DNA of 64,000 nucleotides from Thermasporomyces sp036564245 (GTDB lineage Bacteria; Actinomycetota; Actinomycetes; Propionibacteriales; Actinopolymorphaceae), in NCBI GenBank assembly GCA_036564245.1, contig DATCKU010000043.1:62001-126000 (forward strand), written 5' to 3'. Positions 15,117-24,182 of the stretch are shown in pieces. The notes under the pieces are model-generated. The model saw nothing but the letters and a program-made list of their open reading frames with translations, was not told the origin of the DNA and did no database searches. The position numbers and the translations under genes were made by a program. Position 1 is the stretch's first letter. Each line of letters opens with the position of its first letter.

Positions 15117-16346
15117 CTACGGAAGAGCTCGTGTGTCGAGCACCATGACGTCGAGCGTCGTACCGGGCGCGACGTCGGTCACGTGCTCGGGGACGATCGC
15201 GAGTGCGTTCGCCCGGGCAAGTCCGGCGACGAGGTGCGAGCCAGGTCCTCCGGCCGGGCTGATCTCGCCGCGCCCGTCCTCGCCCAGCGCGTACTCCACT
15301 CGTGAATACTGCCGCCGACCGGCCGGCGATCGCCAGCCGGACCGCACGGTCGCCGGCACGCTCGGCACGGTGTACGGCTCAGCTCCGATCATCTTCCGGA
15401 GGGCAGGTCGTACGAAGACGAGGAACGAGACGTAGGCGCTCACCGGGTTGCCCGGCAGGGTGAAGATCGGGGTGTCGTCGGCGCCGATCGTTCCGAACCC
15501 TTGTGGCATCCCCGGCTGCATCGCGACCCGGCTGAACTCGACCTGGCCGAGTCGCTGGAGGGCGTGCTTCACGATGTCGTACGCACCGACGCTCACGCCG
15601 CCGCTGGTCACGACCAGGTCGGCGCGGACGAGCTGTTCCTCCAGCACGGCGAGGAAGGTGCTCTCGTCGTCGGGCACGACGCCGACCCGGTAGGGGATGG
15701 CGCCGGCCTCCTTGGCCGCAGCCGCCAGGGCGAAGCTGTTGGCGTCGTAGATCGTGCCGTACGGGAGTGGCTCACCCGGGTCGCGGAGCTCCGAGCCGGT
15801 CGACAGCACCACGACACGCGGGCGCGGTCGTACGCGTACCCGGGAGCGCCCAGCGGCGGCGAGCATGGCGATCTGCCGGGCGTCGAGCGGCGTGCCTGCG
15901 GTGAGGAGCGGTTGACCTGCGGTGACGTCCTCGCCACGTCGGCGGATGTAGCGGTTGTCGGCCGGTGCGCGGCGGATCGTCACCTTGGCGACACCGCCGT
16001 CGGTCCACTCGACCGGAATCACCGCGTCAGCTCCGGTCGGGACAGGGGCGCCCGTCATGATCCGGAGGGCGTGGCCCGGTGCGAGCGCATGCGCCCTGGT
16101 GTCACCGGCTGCGATGTCTCCCACGACCGGCAGGACGACCGGCGAGTCCTCCGATGCGCTCGCGACGTCCTGCGCACGGACGGCGTAGCCGTCCATCGCC
16201 GAGTTGTCGAAGGAGGGCAGGTCGATGGTCGAGGCCACGTCCTCGGCCAGGGTGCAGCCGTGCGCGTCGAGCAGGTTCTGCTCGAACGGCGGCAACTCCT
16301 GGACGCCCGCGAGCACGGTCGCGAGGTGCTCGTCAACGCTTCTCAT
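15117..16346 (-). CDS. moeA: Molybdopterin molybdenumtransferase / gephyrin-like protein (MoeA/Glp)
   Basis: A 409-residue four-domain MoeA protein. It has an N-terminal region with LPSFDNSAMDGYAVR, the substrate-binding VPTGADAVIPVEW, the MPT-binding VLSTGSEL and VTSGGVSVGAYD motifs, the LPGNPVSAYVSF motif, and a C-terminal beta-barrel domain. The enzyme inserts molybdenum into adenylated molybdopterin. In actinobacteria a homologue called Glp binds FtsZ, and its receptor gene sits at 12009-12896 in this same run, so either or both roles are possible. A GAGGAG precedes the ATG. Confidence 0.93.
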   Translation of the reverse strand: MRSVDEHLATVLAGVQELPPFEQNLLDAHGCTLAEDVASTIDLPSFDNSAMDGYAVRAQDVASASEDSPVVLPVVGDIAAGDTRAHALAPGHALRIMTGAPVPTGADAVIPVEWTDGGVAKVTIRRAPADNRYIRRRGEDVTAGQPLLTAGTPLDARQIAMLAAAGRSRVRVRPRPRVVVLSTGSELRDPGEPLPYGTIYDANSFALAAAAKEAGAIPYRVGVVPDDESTFLAVLEEQLVRADLVVTSGGVSVGAYDIVKHALQRLGQVEFSRVAMQPGMPQGFGTIGADDTPIFTLPGNPVSAYVSFLVFVRPALRKMIGAEPYTVPSVPATVRSGWRSPAGRRQYSRVEYALGEDGRGEISPAGGPGSHLVAGLARANALAIVPEHVTDVAPGTTLDVMVLDTRALP

Positions 16347-16455
16347 GGCTCCTCACCGCCCTGACGATGACCAGGCGTGGCGGGTGTCTGGTAGCTACCG
16401 ATGGTCTCCACACACCTTGTGGGTACGACTGACCGGCGGACGTGAAACGTACGAC

Positions 16456-17415
16456 TCAACGCTCGGCGCCGTTCACGAACCGCTTCAGCCAGTCGAAGAA
16501 CTCCGGTCCGAGGTCCTCGCGATCGCAGGCGAGGCGGACGATCGCGCGGAGGTAGTCGGCCTTGTCTCCGGTGTCGTAACGCCGCCCGTGGAAGAGGACG
16601 CCATGCACCGGCCCGCCGAGGTCTGCAGGCCGATGGGCGAGGGTGCGGAGCGCATCGGTGAGCTGGATCTCACCGCCGCGTCCGGGTGGCGTCTCCCGGA
16701 GTACGTCGAACACCTCCGGCGACAGGACGTAGCGGCCGATGATGGCGAGGTTGCTCGGTGCGTCCGCGGCATCGGGCTTCTCGACCAGGTCGGTCACCCG
16801 CACCACGTCGGGTTCGTCGGTCGGCTCCACCGCCGCACAGCCGTACAAGTGCACCTGGGCGGGATCGACCTCGATCAACGCGACGACGCTGCCGCCCTTC
16901 TCCCGTTGCACGTCGATCATGCGAGGAAGCAGCGGATCGCGGTGGTCGATCAGGTCGTCGCCGAGCAGAACGGCGAACGGCGCGTTGCCCACGTGTTGGG
17001 CTGCGCAGAGCACGGCGTGACCGAGACCCTTGGGCGCACCCTGACGGACGTAATGGACGTCGGCCAGTTCACTGGAGACGGTCACCTCGGCGAGCTTCTC
17101 CAGGTCGCCTTTCTCGCGGAGGGCCTCCTCCAGCTCGTACGCACGATCGAAGTGGTCTTCCAGCGGTCGTTTCCCACGACCGGTGACCATGAGGACGTCA
17201 CGAAGTCCGGCGGCGACGGCCTCTTCGACGACGTACTGGATCGCCGGTTTGTCGACGACCGGCAGCATCTCCTTCGGCGTCGCCTTGGTCGCGGGAAGGA
17301 AGCGGGTACCCAGACCTGCGGCGGGTATGACCGCCTTCCGGACGCCGGTATCGGTTCTGCCACCCCGGGCGTCAGCGCTCTGGGCGATTGTGTTGGGCGA
17401 GGCACTGTCAGCCAT
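16456..17415 (-). CDS. galU: UTP-glucose-1-phosphate uridylyltransferase GalU
   Basis: A 319-residue nucleotidyltransferase with the GalU signature VIPAAGLGTRFLPATKATPK, then EMLPVVDKPAIQYVVEEA, LLGDDLID and VEKPDAADAPSNLAIIGRY. It makes UDP-glucose from UTP and glucose-1-phosphate for cell-envelope sugars and could feed the polysaccharide locus at 52-64 kb. The frame is open further upstream, but the ATG at 17415 is chosen from family length. It heads the minus-strand run and is divergent from the folate gene at 17653, with a shared upstream region of ~240 bp that is AT-rich at 17570-17640. Confidence 0.93.
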   Translation of the reverse strand: MADSASPNTIAQSADARGGRTDTGVRKAVIPAAGLGTRFLPATKATPKEMLPVVDKPAIQYVVEEAVAAGLRDVLMVTGRGKRPLEDHFDRAYELEEALREKGDLEKLAEVTVSSELADVHYVRQGAPKGLGHAVLCAAQHVGNAPFAVLLGDDLIDHRDPLLPRMIDVQREKGGSVVALIEVDPAQVHLYGCAAVEPTDEPDVVRVTDLVEKPDAADAPSNLAIIGRYVLSPEVFDVLRETPPGRGGEIQLTDALRTLAHRPADLGGPVHGVLFHGRRYDTGDKADYLRAIVRLACDREDLGPEFFDWLKRFVNGAER

Positions 17416-17652
17416 GCCCTTGACCCTAATCGACCAAGGGTGCGCCCGCTGGCGGTGGCCGCCGGTGGCCCCGGCTCGAACACGGCGGGTGACAGGCGTC
17501 TGCCACCCGTCCGGGATCGCCGGCTCGCAGGGACGACGGTGCGGTGTGGGCTTTCCGGAACTGGCAACTTTTGAACGCAATCTGAATACCCCTCGTTTTA
17601 ATCTTTCAAAGTGCCCACACGGAGGCCGATTATTGAGGAAAGATAACGACGT

Positions 17653-18264
17653 ATGCGGGGTGGGCGGTTCAAGGTGCACAGCGCCGCGGAGGACAAGGAG
17701 CGGCTGCGCAAGCGGATCATGCTAAGGCGTGGGCGACTACGGCCTGCTGAGTTGCGCGAGGCGGCCGTGGCCCTGCGCGACGTTCTCCTCGCCACACCTG
17801 AGGTCGGTCGAGCTGCGGTCGTCGCGGCTTACGTCAGCGTGGGCACCGAGCCGGGCACTGGGCCGCTTCTCGAGGCGCTCAGCCGGCGCGGGATCCGGGT
17901 TCTGCTCCCGGTGGTGGAGCGGGACCTCGACCTGAACTGGGCCGCGTACACCGGACCAAGTGCCCTGGCGCCGGCTCGGTTCGGTCTGCTCGAACCCACC
18001 GGGCCACGGCTCGGCAAGGAGGTCATCGCTACGGCCGATGCCGTGCTGCTGCCGGGGCTTGCCGTCGACCGGACGGGCATGCGGTTGGGTCGCGGTGGCG
18101 GCAGCTACGACATGGCGCTGCCACGGGTGGCACGAGAGGCGTTCAGCTGCGTCCTGCTGCACGAGGGGGAGCTGTTCGACGAGCCGGTCCCCAGTGACCG
18201 GCACGACTGGCGGGTGCGAAGTGCAGCGCTGCCGTCCGGGCTGATTCGCTTCGATCCGGTATGA
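17653..18264 (+). CDS. 5-formyltetrahydrofolate cyclo-ligase
   Basis: A 203-residue protein with the family motif LPGLAVDRTGMRLGRGGGSYD (the ATP/Mg loop) and an N-terminal KERLRKRIMLRRGRL helix. It converts 5-formyl-THF to 5,10-methenyl-THF in folate metabolism. It is divergent from galU, a common actinobacterial arrangement. The start at 17653 follows GAGGA 12 nt upstream; a slightly later start is possible. Confidence 0.9.
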   Translation: MRGGRFKVHSAAEDKERLRKRIMLRRGRLRPAELREAAVALRDVLLATPEVGRAAVVAAYVSVGTEPGTGPLLEALSRRGIRVLLPVVERDLDLNWAAYTGPSALAPARFGLLEPTGPRLGKEVIATADAVLLPGLAVDRTGMRLGRGGGSYDMALPRVAREAFSCVLLHEGELFDEPVPSDRHDWRVRSAALPSGLIRFDPV

Positions 18265-18273
18265 AGCCGGCGG

Positions 18274-18301
18274 GCTCAAAGACAAGCCAGCGCCTTTGAG
18301 C
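18274..18301. terminator. Bidirectional terminator between convergent genes
   Basis: GCTCAAAG (18274-18281) and CTTTGAGC (18294-18301) form a perfect 8-bp stem with a 12-nt loop. It lies between the stops of the folate gene (plus) and the penicillin-acylase gene (minus). Confidence 0.65.
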
Positions 18302-18381
18302 TCCCACAAGCCCACTTCACGTGGTCATTGAGCGGGCGGACGTGGGTCGCGGGCTGACGTGGGTCATGGAAAGCCGGTGCG

Positions 18382-20958
18382 TCACGGACGCAGCGTCAGG
18401 CGATGCTCGGTCAGTCGGTCCACCGCCCCTTGGCTGAAGGGCCACGACACGCTCTCCCCGGCAATCCACGGCTCCACCTGGTCGGTGTAGTGCCGCGACC
18501 ACGGATGGCCGGACACCCCGGTGAGGTTGATCCAACGCGAACGGTCGAAGTCGGCGAGGTCGACCACCATCCGCATCGAGGGCAGTGCGGTCACGCGGTA
18601 AGCCTCGCCGAGGGAGCCGGACCGGGCCGCGTTCCATCCGGTCGCGAGGACGACATCCGAACCTCCCCCGACGGAGTACGGCCCGCGGTTGAACAGCGCC
18701 TCGAGGAGACCCACACCGCTTGACCCCAGCGGCATGTTCACGAGGTGCAGCCGGTGCAGGTTGCCCCACTCCCAGCGCTGCGGGTCCTTGGCGAGCACGC
18801 GGGTCAGCTCGAGCCGGGCCCGGGTGAGCGCCTTGAGGAGGATCGCGTCCCGGTCTTCGCGCACCTTCTTGGTGCGCACGTCGTCCCACCAGGGGTTGTC
18901 CGGCTGCCGCACCAACCGACGGACGACCTCGTACCATCGGTCGCCGCCGTCGGGCCAGGCGTCGCGTGGCAGCTCGTCGCGGAACGTCAGCGCCAGGATG
19001 TGCCACCAGACCGCGTTGAAGTACGCGGCCGGCGCGGAGTCGGCGGGTTGGGTGTAGTCCCAGTCGTCGAAGAGTCGCTGGGCCTGCGCGGTGAACCGGT
19101 TGACCTTCACCTGGCGCAGGTACGGCACGAGGAACGCGGCATGAGCGTTGTAGGTGTCGGTCTGGATCCGCTGCATCGTGGCGGCGTCGACCTTGCCGCG
19201 CTGGATCGCCTCCTGCAGCAGGTCGCTGATCCGATCGCTGCGGTATCCGTAGGCCGGTCGGTCGGTGAGGCGGTACGGGTAGTTCCGCGGAGCGATGGCT
19301 TGGTTCGCCGTGACGATGACTCCGCTCGGCGGATCCCACACCGACGGGAGCTGGTCGAACGGTATCCGGTGGGACCAGTCGTACTCCCGTGTCCATCCCG
19401 GTACCGGCCACTGTCCGGTGCCGTGGCGTCGGATCGGGATCCGGCCTGGTGCCTGGTAGCCGATGTGTCCGTCGACGTCGGCGTAGACCATGTTCTGCGC
19501 CGGCACGTCGAGCAGCTTGGCGGCTGCCCGGAAGTCCGCCCAGTCGTGGGCGGCGTTCAGTCGGAAGATCGCCTCGGCCGTCGTGCCGGGGTCGAGCGCC
19601 GTCCAGCGCAGCGCCACGGCGGTACGCCAGCCGCCCTCGGCCGCCCGACGGCCGACGTCGGAGCGGTTGACGGCACGTCGTACTTCCTCATGGACGTCGG
19701 AGATCAGCGGGCCGTGCCGGGTGGCTCGGACCGTGATGCCGATCGGTTCCTGGTCGGCGATCCCGATGGTCTCTCGCCGGATCGCCAGGGGACGCAGGGA
19801 GTCCTCGTCGAGATAGCGGTCTCCCGACAGGCGCTCCACGTAGAGGTCCATCACGTCGGCACCGAGATTGGTGAAACCCCACGCGATGCGGTCGTTGTGG
19901 CCGATGATGATCCCGGGCACGCCAGCGAACGAGAACCCGGACACGTCGAAGCGGCATGCAGGAGACGGGTCCGGGCAGTGCAGACCCATCTGGTACCAGA
20001 TCGACGGGAGGCTGGCCGCGAGGTGGGGATCGTTGGCCAGCAAGGGTTTGCCGGTCGTCGTGTGTCTGCCGGAGACCACCCAGGAGTTCGAGCCCAGACC
20101 GGTGGTGGGGCCGCCGAGGTCGCTCGGAACGATTGCGCTCTCGAGCAACGCCTTGACCTGCCGCAGCGCCTGGACCGTCTCGTCCGGCAGCGTCGCCCTA
20201 CCCGGGCTGCGCGGATTCGCCTGTCCGGTCGATGGCTCGGTGACGATCGGAGCGTGGCGGTTGTACGGATAGGCGGGGTAGAGCTCGTCGACCCGGGATC
20301 GTGGAACCCGTGTCGAGATCAGCGCCCGGTCGATCTCGTCGTCGAGGTTGGACCGCAGATCCCATGCCATCGCCTTGAGCCAGGCGAGTGAGTCGACGGG
20401 CGTCCACGGTTCCGGGCGCTCCGACGGGCCGAACATTCCCATCGTGTACTCGACGGAGAGCCGAGATCCACTGTGGCTGGAGAGGAACGCGTTCACGCCG
20501 TCGGCGTACGCCTCGAGATACCCCCTCGTGCGCGCCGACAGCAGGGGGAACTCCTTCTCGGCCACGCGCCGCCAGCCGAGGGTCCGGATCAGCGCGTCGG
20601 TCGGCACGAGGTCCTCGCCGAACCACTCCGCGAGCCGGCCAGCTGTGAGCCGGCGTTTGAAGTCCATCTCGAAGAAGCGGTCCTGGGCGTGGACGTAACC
20701 CTGGGCGCGGAAGAGATCCTCCGACGTGGCGGCGTAGATCTGCGGGATGCCGTACGCGTCCCTGCGTACCTCAGCGGTCGCAGACAAGCCGGGAAGTGCG
20801 GCGCGACCGTCGTAGGTCGGCAGTGACTGGCGGACGGTCATGACCACGATTCCCGTAGCGAAGATCATGCAGAAGACCAGCGGGATCACTACAGCCAGCG
20901 CGAGCCGCGTCACCAGTCGTCGTCGCACGCTCCGCAGCCTAACGGTCAAGTCCTGCAC
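18382..20958 (-). CDS. Penicillin acylase family N-terminal-nucleophile hydrolase, membrane-anchored
   Basis: An 858-residue protein with an N-terminal basic segment and one membrane helix (about 18-42), then the alpha-chain region containing RDAYGIPQIYA. The autocleavage/catalytic site is LGSNSWVVSG, in which Ser290 of the SNxW motif would become the N-terminal nucleophile after self-processing. Further conserved parts are ANDPHL and PGIIIGHND. The family hydrolyses amides such as penicillins, acyl-homoserine lactones and lipopeptides; the substrate cannot be told here. The active domain should be outside the membrane. The start is a GTG at 20958. Confidence 0.92.
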   Translation of the reverse strand: MQDLTVRLRSVRRRLVTRLALAVVIPLVFCMIFATGIVVMTVRQSLPTYDGRAALPGLSATAEVRRDAYGIPQIYAATSEDLFRAQGYVHAQDRFFEMDFKRRLTAGRLAEWFGEDLVPTDALIRTLGWRRVAEKEFPLLSARTRGYLEAYADGVNAFLSSHSGSRLSVEYTMGMFGPSERPEPWTPVDSLAWLKAMAWDLRSNLDDEIDRALISTRVPRSRVDELYPAYPYNRHAPIVTEPSTGQANPRSPGRATLPDETVQALRQVKALLESAIVPSDLGGPTTGLGSNSWVVSGRHTTTGKPLLANDPHLAASLPSIWYQMGLHCPDPSPACRFDVSGFSFAGVPGIIIGHNDRIAWGFTNLGADVMDLYVERLSGDRYLDEDSLRPLAIRRETIGIADQEPIGITVRATRHGPLISDVHEEVRRAVNRSDVGRRAAEGGWRTAVALRWTALDPGTTAEAIFRLNAAHDWADFRAAAKLLDVPAQNMVYADVDGHIGYQAPGRIPIRRHGTGQWPVPGWTREYDWSHRIPFDQLPSVWDPPSGVIVTANQAIAPRNYPYRLTDRPAYGYRSDRISDLLQEAIQRGKVDAATMQRIQTDTYNAHAAFLVPYLRQVKVNRFTAQAQRLFDDWDYTQPADSAPAAYFNAVWWHILALTFRDELPRDAWPDGGDRWYEVVRRLVRQPDNPWWDDVRTKKVREDRDAILLKALTRARLELTRVLAKDPQRWEWGNLHRLHLVNMPLGSSGVGLLEALFNRGPYSVGGGSDVVLATGWNAARSGSLGEAYRVTALPSMRMVVDLADFDRSRWINLTGVSGHPWSRHYTDQVEPWIAGESVSWPFSQGAVDRLTEHRLTLRP

Positions 20959-21825
20959 GGCTGCCTCGATCCTCGCTGTCCGGCTTTGGTCGGCACGCCA
21001 AGATCATCTCGCCGCGAGGATATCCGGCCGGTTCCGGCAGCGAGCGGGCTTGATTTTCTCGTCCGGCTCCCTTGTTCTGGGATCGATGCCAGGAGAAGAG
21101 TGCGCCGTGCCGTAAGGGCGCCTCGTCGGCCCCCGGTTGCCAGCGCCTATGGCTTCATGGCATTAACTCTGCTGTAATCGTCAGAGGGTCAAGGGGCACG
21201 CAAAGCTACGGGTTATTGACGGGGGGTAATCCCATTGGGGAAGTCGGTATCAACTTGATGCAGGCCCTTGGATACCCGACCCGAGCGGCATTAACATGCC
21301 CGAAAATTGCGCGAGGGCCCTGGCGGTGTTCGCTCGGTCGGCACCTGCCGCCCCACGGCAACTCCGACGGGGGTTCGAGAGGGTGCTGCGGGAACCTCGA
21401 GGGTTTTGCCGACGGAGCAGACTCCCGGGGGCCCCGCATCAGAATGTCCGGACGAGGTAACGAGACGGTCGCGAGACGATGGCGATAAGCAGGCAAGACG
21501 AACAACGCATCGGCATGGCACACCCGCTCTCGTGCCTCGGCGCCGCCTGCCGGTCATCGGTGGCGGCTCGCAAGACCTCACACAGCTTCGTCGGATGTCC
21601 CGGGGTCACTCCCCGGGCTGGCAGCTACGTGAGCCGGACATGATGCAGGTCACGACATCACGCGCCTATCCACTGCGAGTGGCGAGCCGCACGAAGTGTC
21701 GTGACCATTCTCTTTCTTCCGGTGCTGTTCACAGGCACCGGACATGCACGACGAGCTTGCCTGCCGGTACCCCGGTACGTCGAGGCAAGCCGATCCCCCA
21801 TGAATAAGAAGGGGCACACGTAGAG
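20959..21825. other. Long intergenic region upstream of the oligopeptide transporter
   Basis: No convincing gene is seen; the open frames here lack ribosome sites and family resemblance. The stretch 21165-21300 is less GC-rich than its surroundings and contains ACGCAAAGCTACGGG followed by a GGGTTA/TAATCCC hairpin, which could be part of a structured leader RNA. Promoters for the divergent acylase and transporter genes must lie in here. Confidence 0.5.
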
Positions 21826-23988
21826 ATGAGTGACTCTGTTAGCCAGCAGACGGCGCTCGACCGTCGCACGTTTCTCTTCGCGTCGGCGGCCGCGGCCGGC
21901 GCAGTCATGCTCGGCGCCTGTTCGAGTGGGACCACGGAGGGCGGCGGAGGCGACTCTGATTCGGGCTCCTCTGATGGCGCCACGACAGGTAAGGGGTCCG
22001 CGACCGAGCCGCTGCCCAAGCCCACGAAGTTCAACGAGGCGCCCATGCTCAAGCAGATGGTGGAAGCGGGAGAGCTTCCACCGGTCGAGCAGCGCCTCCC
22101 CGATAATCCGTACGTCATTCCCCACAAGTGGGCGAAGCCCGGCAAGTACGGCGGCCAGCTGTTGATGGTAACCAAGCCGGGTACGGGTGGTCCGGTCGAT
22201 CCCTCCGTCAAGGAGTACATGTACGGCCACTCGCCCCTGCGGTGGCTCAACGACGGTCTCGACATCGGACCCGGCCTGGTCGAAAGCTGGGAGTCGAACG
22301 AAGACGCGTCGGAATGGACGCTGCACTTCCGCAAGGGTCTGAAGTGGTCCGACGGTCACCCCTGGTCCACCGAGGACATCATGTTCTGGTGGGAGGACAT
22401 GGTCCTCAACGAAGACCACCCGGACGTGCCGCCGGACGAGGCGCGTTCCGGAAAGGGGACGCTGGCGAAGTTCAGCGCGCCAGACGAGACCACCTTGGTG
22501 ATGACCTTCGACGCGCCGGCTCCGCTCACCGCCGACCGTCTGGCGATGTGGGTGAACGGCACCGTCGGCAACGGCCCGAAGTGGATGGCGCCGAAGCACT
22601 ACGCGAAGCAGTTCCACCCGAAGTACAACCCGAGCGTGGGCAAGGACTGGGCCGCGCAGGGCAAGGTCTTCGAGCTCAAGGTCGACTGGTCGCGTAACCC
22701 TGAGTGCCCCACGATGACCGGGTGGAAGCTCAAGTCGTTGCAGGAAGGTCGCCAGGCGATCTACGAGCGCAACCCGTACTACTACGCCGTCATGCCGAAC
22801 GGTGACCAGCTGCCCTACGTGGACCAGCTGAACTTCACCATGACCCAGGACGACGAGGTCGGCAAGCTTCAGGCCCAGCAGGGCAAGCTCGACTACGTCC
22901 AGGGTCAGTTCGGCCCGCCGGTTGGTCTGCGCGACATCTCGGCGATGAAGGCCGCCGAGTCCACGTCCGGCATGGAGGTGATCCTCTGGGACGGCGGGTC
23001 CGGCACCAGCTCGATGTTCTTCATGAACTACGACATGAAGGACGAGAAGATGCGCGCGCTGGTCCGCGAGCCCAAGTTCCGCCAGGCCCTGTCGCTCGCA
23101 GTCAACCGCGAGGAAATCCAGAAGGCGCTCTACTTCAACACCGGTGAGCTCACCACCGGCACGCTGAGCCCGAAGGCCAAGGAGTACCTCGTCAACGACG
23201 AAGGTAAGAAGGTCTACCGGGACTGGCGGGATTCGTACGTCAAGCACGACCCGGAGGCGGCGAAGCGCCTGCTCGACGAGATCGGCGTGGTCGACAAGGA
23301 CGGCGACGGGTTCCGCGAGATGCCCGACGGGTCGCCGCTGCGGATCCGGCTCGACTACCCGGCCGACACCGACCAGGAGCACATCTCCAAGAACGAATAC
23401 CTGGTGCGCGACTGGGAGCAGATCGGCATCAAGGCGGTCCAGAACCCTGTCGCGCCGGAGGCCTTCTCCGACCAGTGGAAGGCCGGTGAGCTCTTCGCCC
23501 ACTCGGCGTGGGAGGTCGGCGACGGCCCCAACCACCTGGTGTACCCGCAGTGGTTGGTGCCGATCGAGCCGGAGCGTTGGGCGCCGCTCGAGGGTCAGAT
23601 GTACAACGTCCGTGGTACGCCGGCTGAGAAGCAGCAGCTCAACCTCGACCCGTACAAGCGGACACCGCCGCGGATGGAGCCGGAGCCGGGCGGCCCGATC
23701 GAGAGACTCTGGAAGTTCTACGACCAGACCAAGGTCGAGCCGGACGAGATGGAACGGACTCGACTCGTGTGGGAGATGATCAAGATCCACATCGAGGAAG
23801 GCCCGTTCTTCATGGGTGTCGTGGCTAACACCCCACGGGTGATCCTTGCGAAGAAGGAGCTGAGAAACGTTCCACGCAAGGAGAACCTCGCGCTCGGTGG
23901 GTTCGCGAACCCGTGGATCCACCCGACACCGGCCGTCTACGACCCTGAGTGTTACTACTGGGAGAACCCTGACGCTCACCAGGCCTGA
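21826..23988 (+). CDS. Oligopeptide/dipeptide ABC transporter substrate-binding lipoprotein
   Basis: A 720-residue family 5 solute-binding protein. The N-terminus carries a twin-arginine motif (DRRTFLF, Arg13-Arg14), a hydrophobic run and a lipobox (MLGAC, Cys32), followed by a Gly/Ser/Asp linker, so it is probably a Tat-exported lipoprotein. It is longer than the usual ~550 residues, resembling the large actinobacterial members of the family. It is the first gene of a six-gene transporter operon and is followed by a strong hairpin (24000-24044), which may keep its mRNA more abundant than the rest. Confidence 0.9.
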   Translation: MSDSVSQQTALDRRTFLFASAAAAGAVMLGACSSGTTEGGGGDSDSGSSDGATTGKGSATEPLPKPTKFNEAPMLKQMVEAGELPPVEQRLPDNPYVIPHKWAKPGKYGGQLLMVTKPGTGGPVDPSVKEYMYGHSPLRWLNDGLDIGPGLVESWESNEDASEWTLHFRKGLKWSDGHPWSTEDIMFWWEDMVLNEDHPDVPPDEARSGKGTLAKFSAPDETTLVMTFDAPAPLTADRLAMWVNGTVGNGPKWMAPKHYAKQFHPKYNPSVGKDWAAQGKVFELKVDWSRNPECPTMTGWKLKSLQEGRQAIYERNPYYYAVMPNGDQLPYVDQLNFTMTQDDEVGKLQAQQGKLDYVQGQFGPPVGLRDISAMKAAESTSGMEVILWDGGSGTSSMFFMNYDMKDEKMRALVREPKFRQALSLAVNREEIQKALYFNTGELTTGTLSPKAKEYLVNDEGKKVYRDWRDSYVKHDPEAAKRLLDEIGVVDKDGDGFREMPDGSPLRIRLDYPADTDQEHISKNEYLVRDWEQIGIKAVQNPVAPEAFSDQWKAGELFAHSAWEVGDGPNHLVYPQWLVPIEPERWAPLEGQMYNVRGTPAEKQQLNLDPYKRTPPRMEPEPGGPIERLWKFYDQTKVEPDEMERTRLVWEMIKIHIEEGPFFMGVVANTPRVILAKKELRNVPRKENLALGGFANPWIHPTPAVYDPECYYWENPDAHQA

Positions 23989-23999
23989 CGAGGGACCGT

Positions 24000-24044
24000 G
24001 CATGCTGTGGGGCTCGCGACCACACTGCGTGCCCCACAGCATGC
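24000..24044 (+). terminator. Strong intercistronic hairpin between binding protein and permease genes
   Basis: GCATGCTGTGGGGC (24000-24013) is perfectly complementary to GCCCCACAGCATGC (24031-24044) across a 17-nt loop. No T-tract follows, so partial termination or 3'-end protection of the binding-protein mRNA is more likely than a full stop. Confidence 0.7.
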
Positions 24045-24182
24045 CGGTGTCTAAAGCCGCCTTACTCCACGAGGTGACCGCCAGTCGCTTCGCTGCGGAA
24101 GCCGCGCTTGCATCGCCGGGCGCGAGGATTCCGTGTGGAGCCGGGCACCAAGCAGCCGCAGTCCGGACGGGAGACCATCGCC

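Noticed and set aside
18317..19411. Long minus-strand frame overlapping the penicillin-acylase gene
   Set aside because: It lies in another frame of a gene with clear family motifs; its composition (Arg, Gly, Pro-rich) is that of a GC-rich shadow.
21658..24042. Very long minus-strand frame (794 codons) opposite the solute-binding gene
   Set aside because: A GC-skew shadow of the binding-protein gene, full of Arg/Leu/His and without domain signals.
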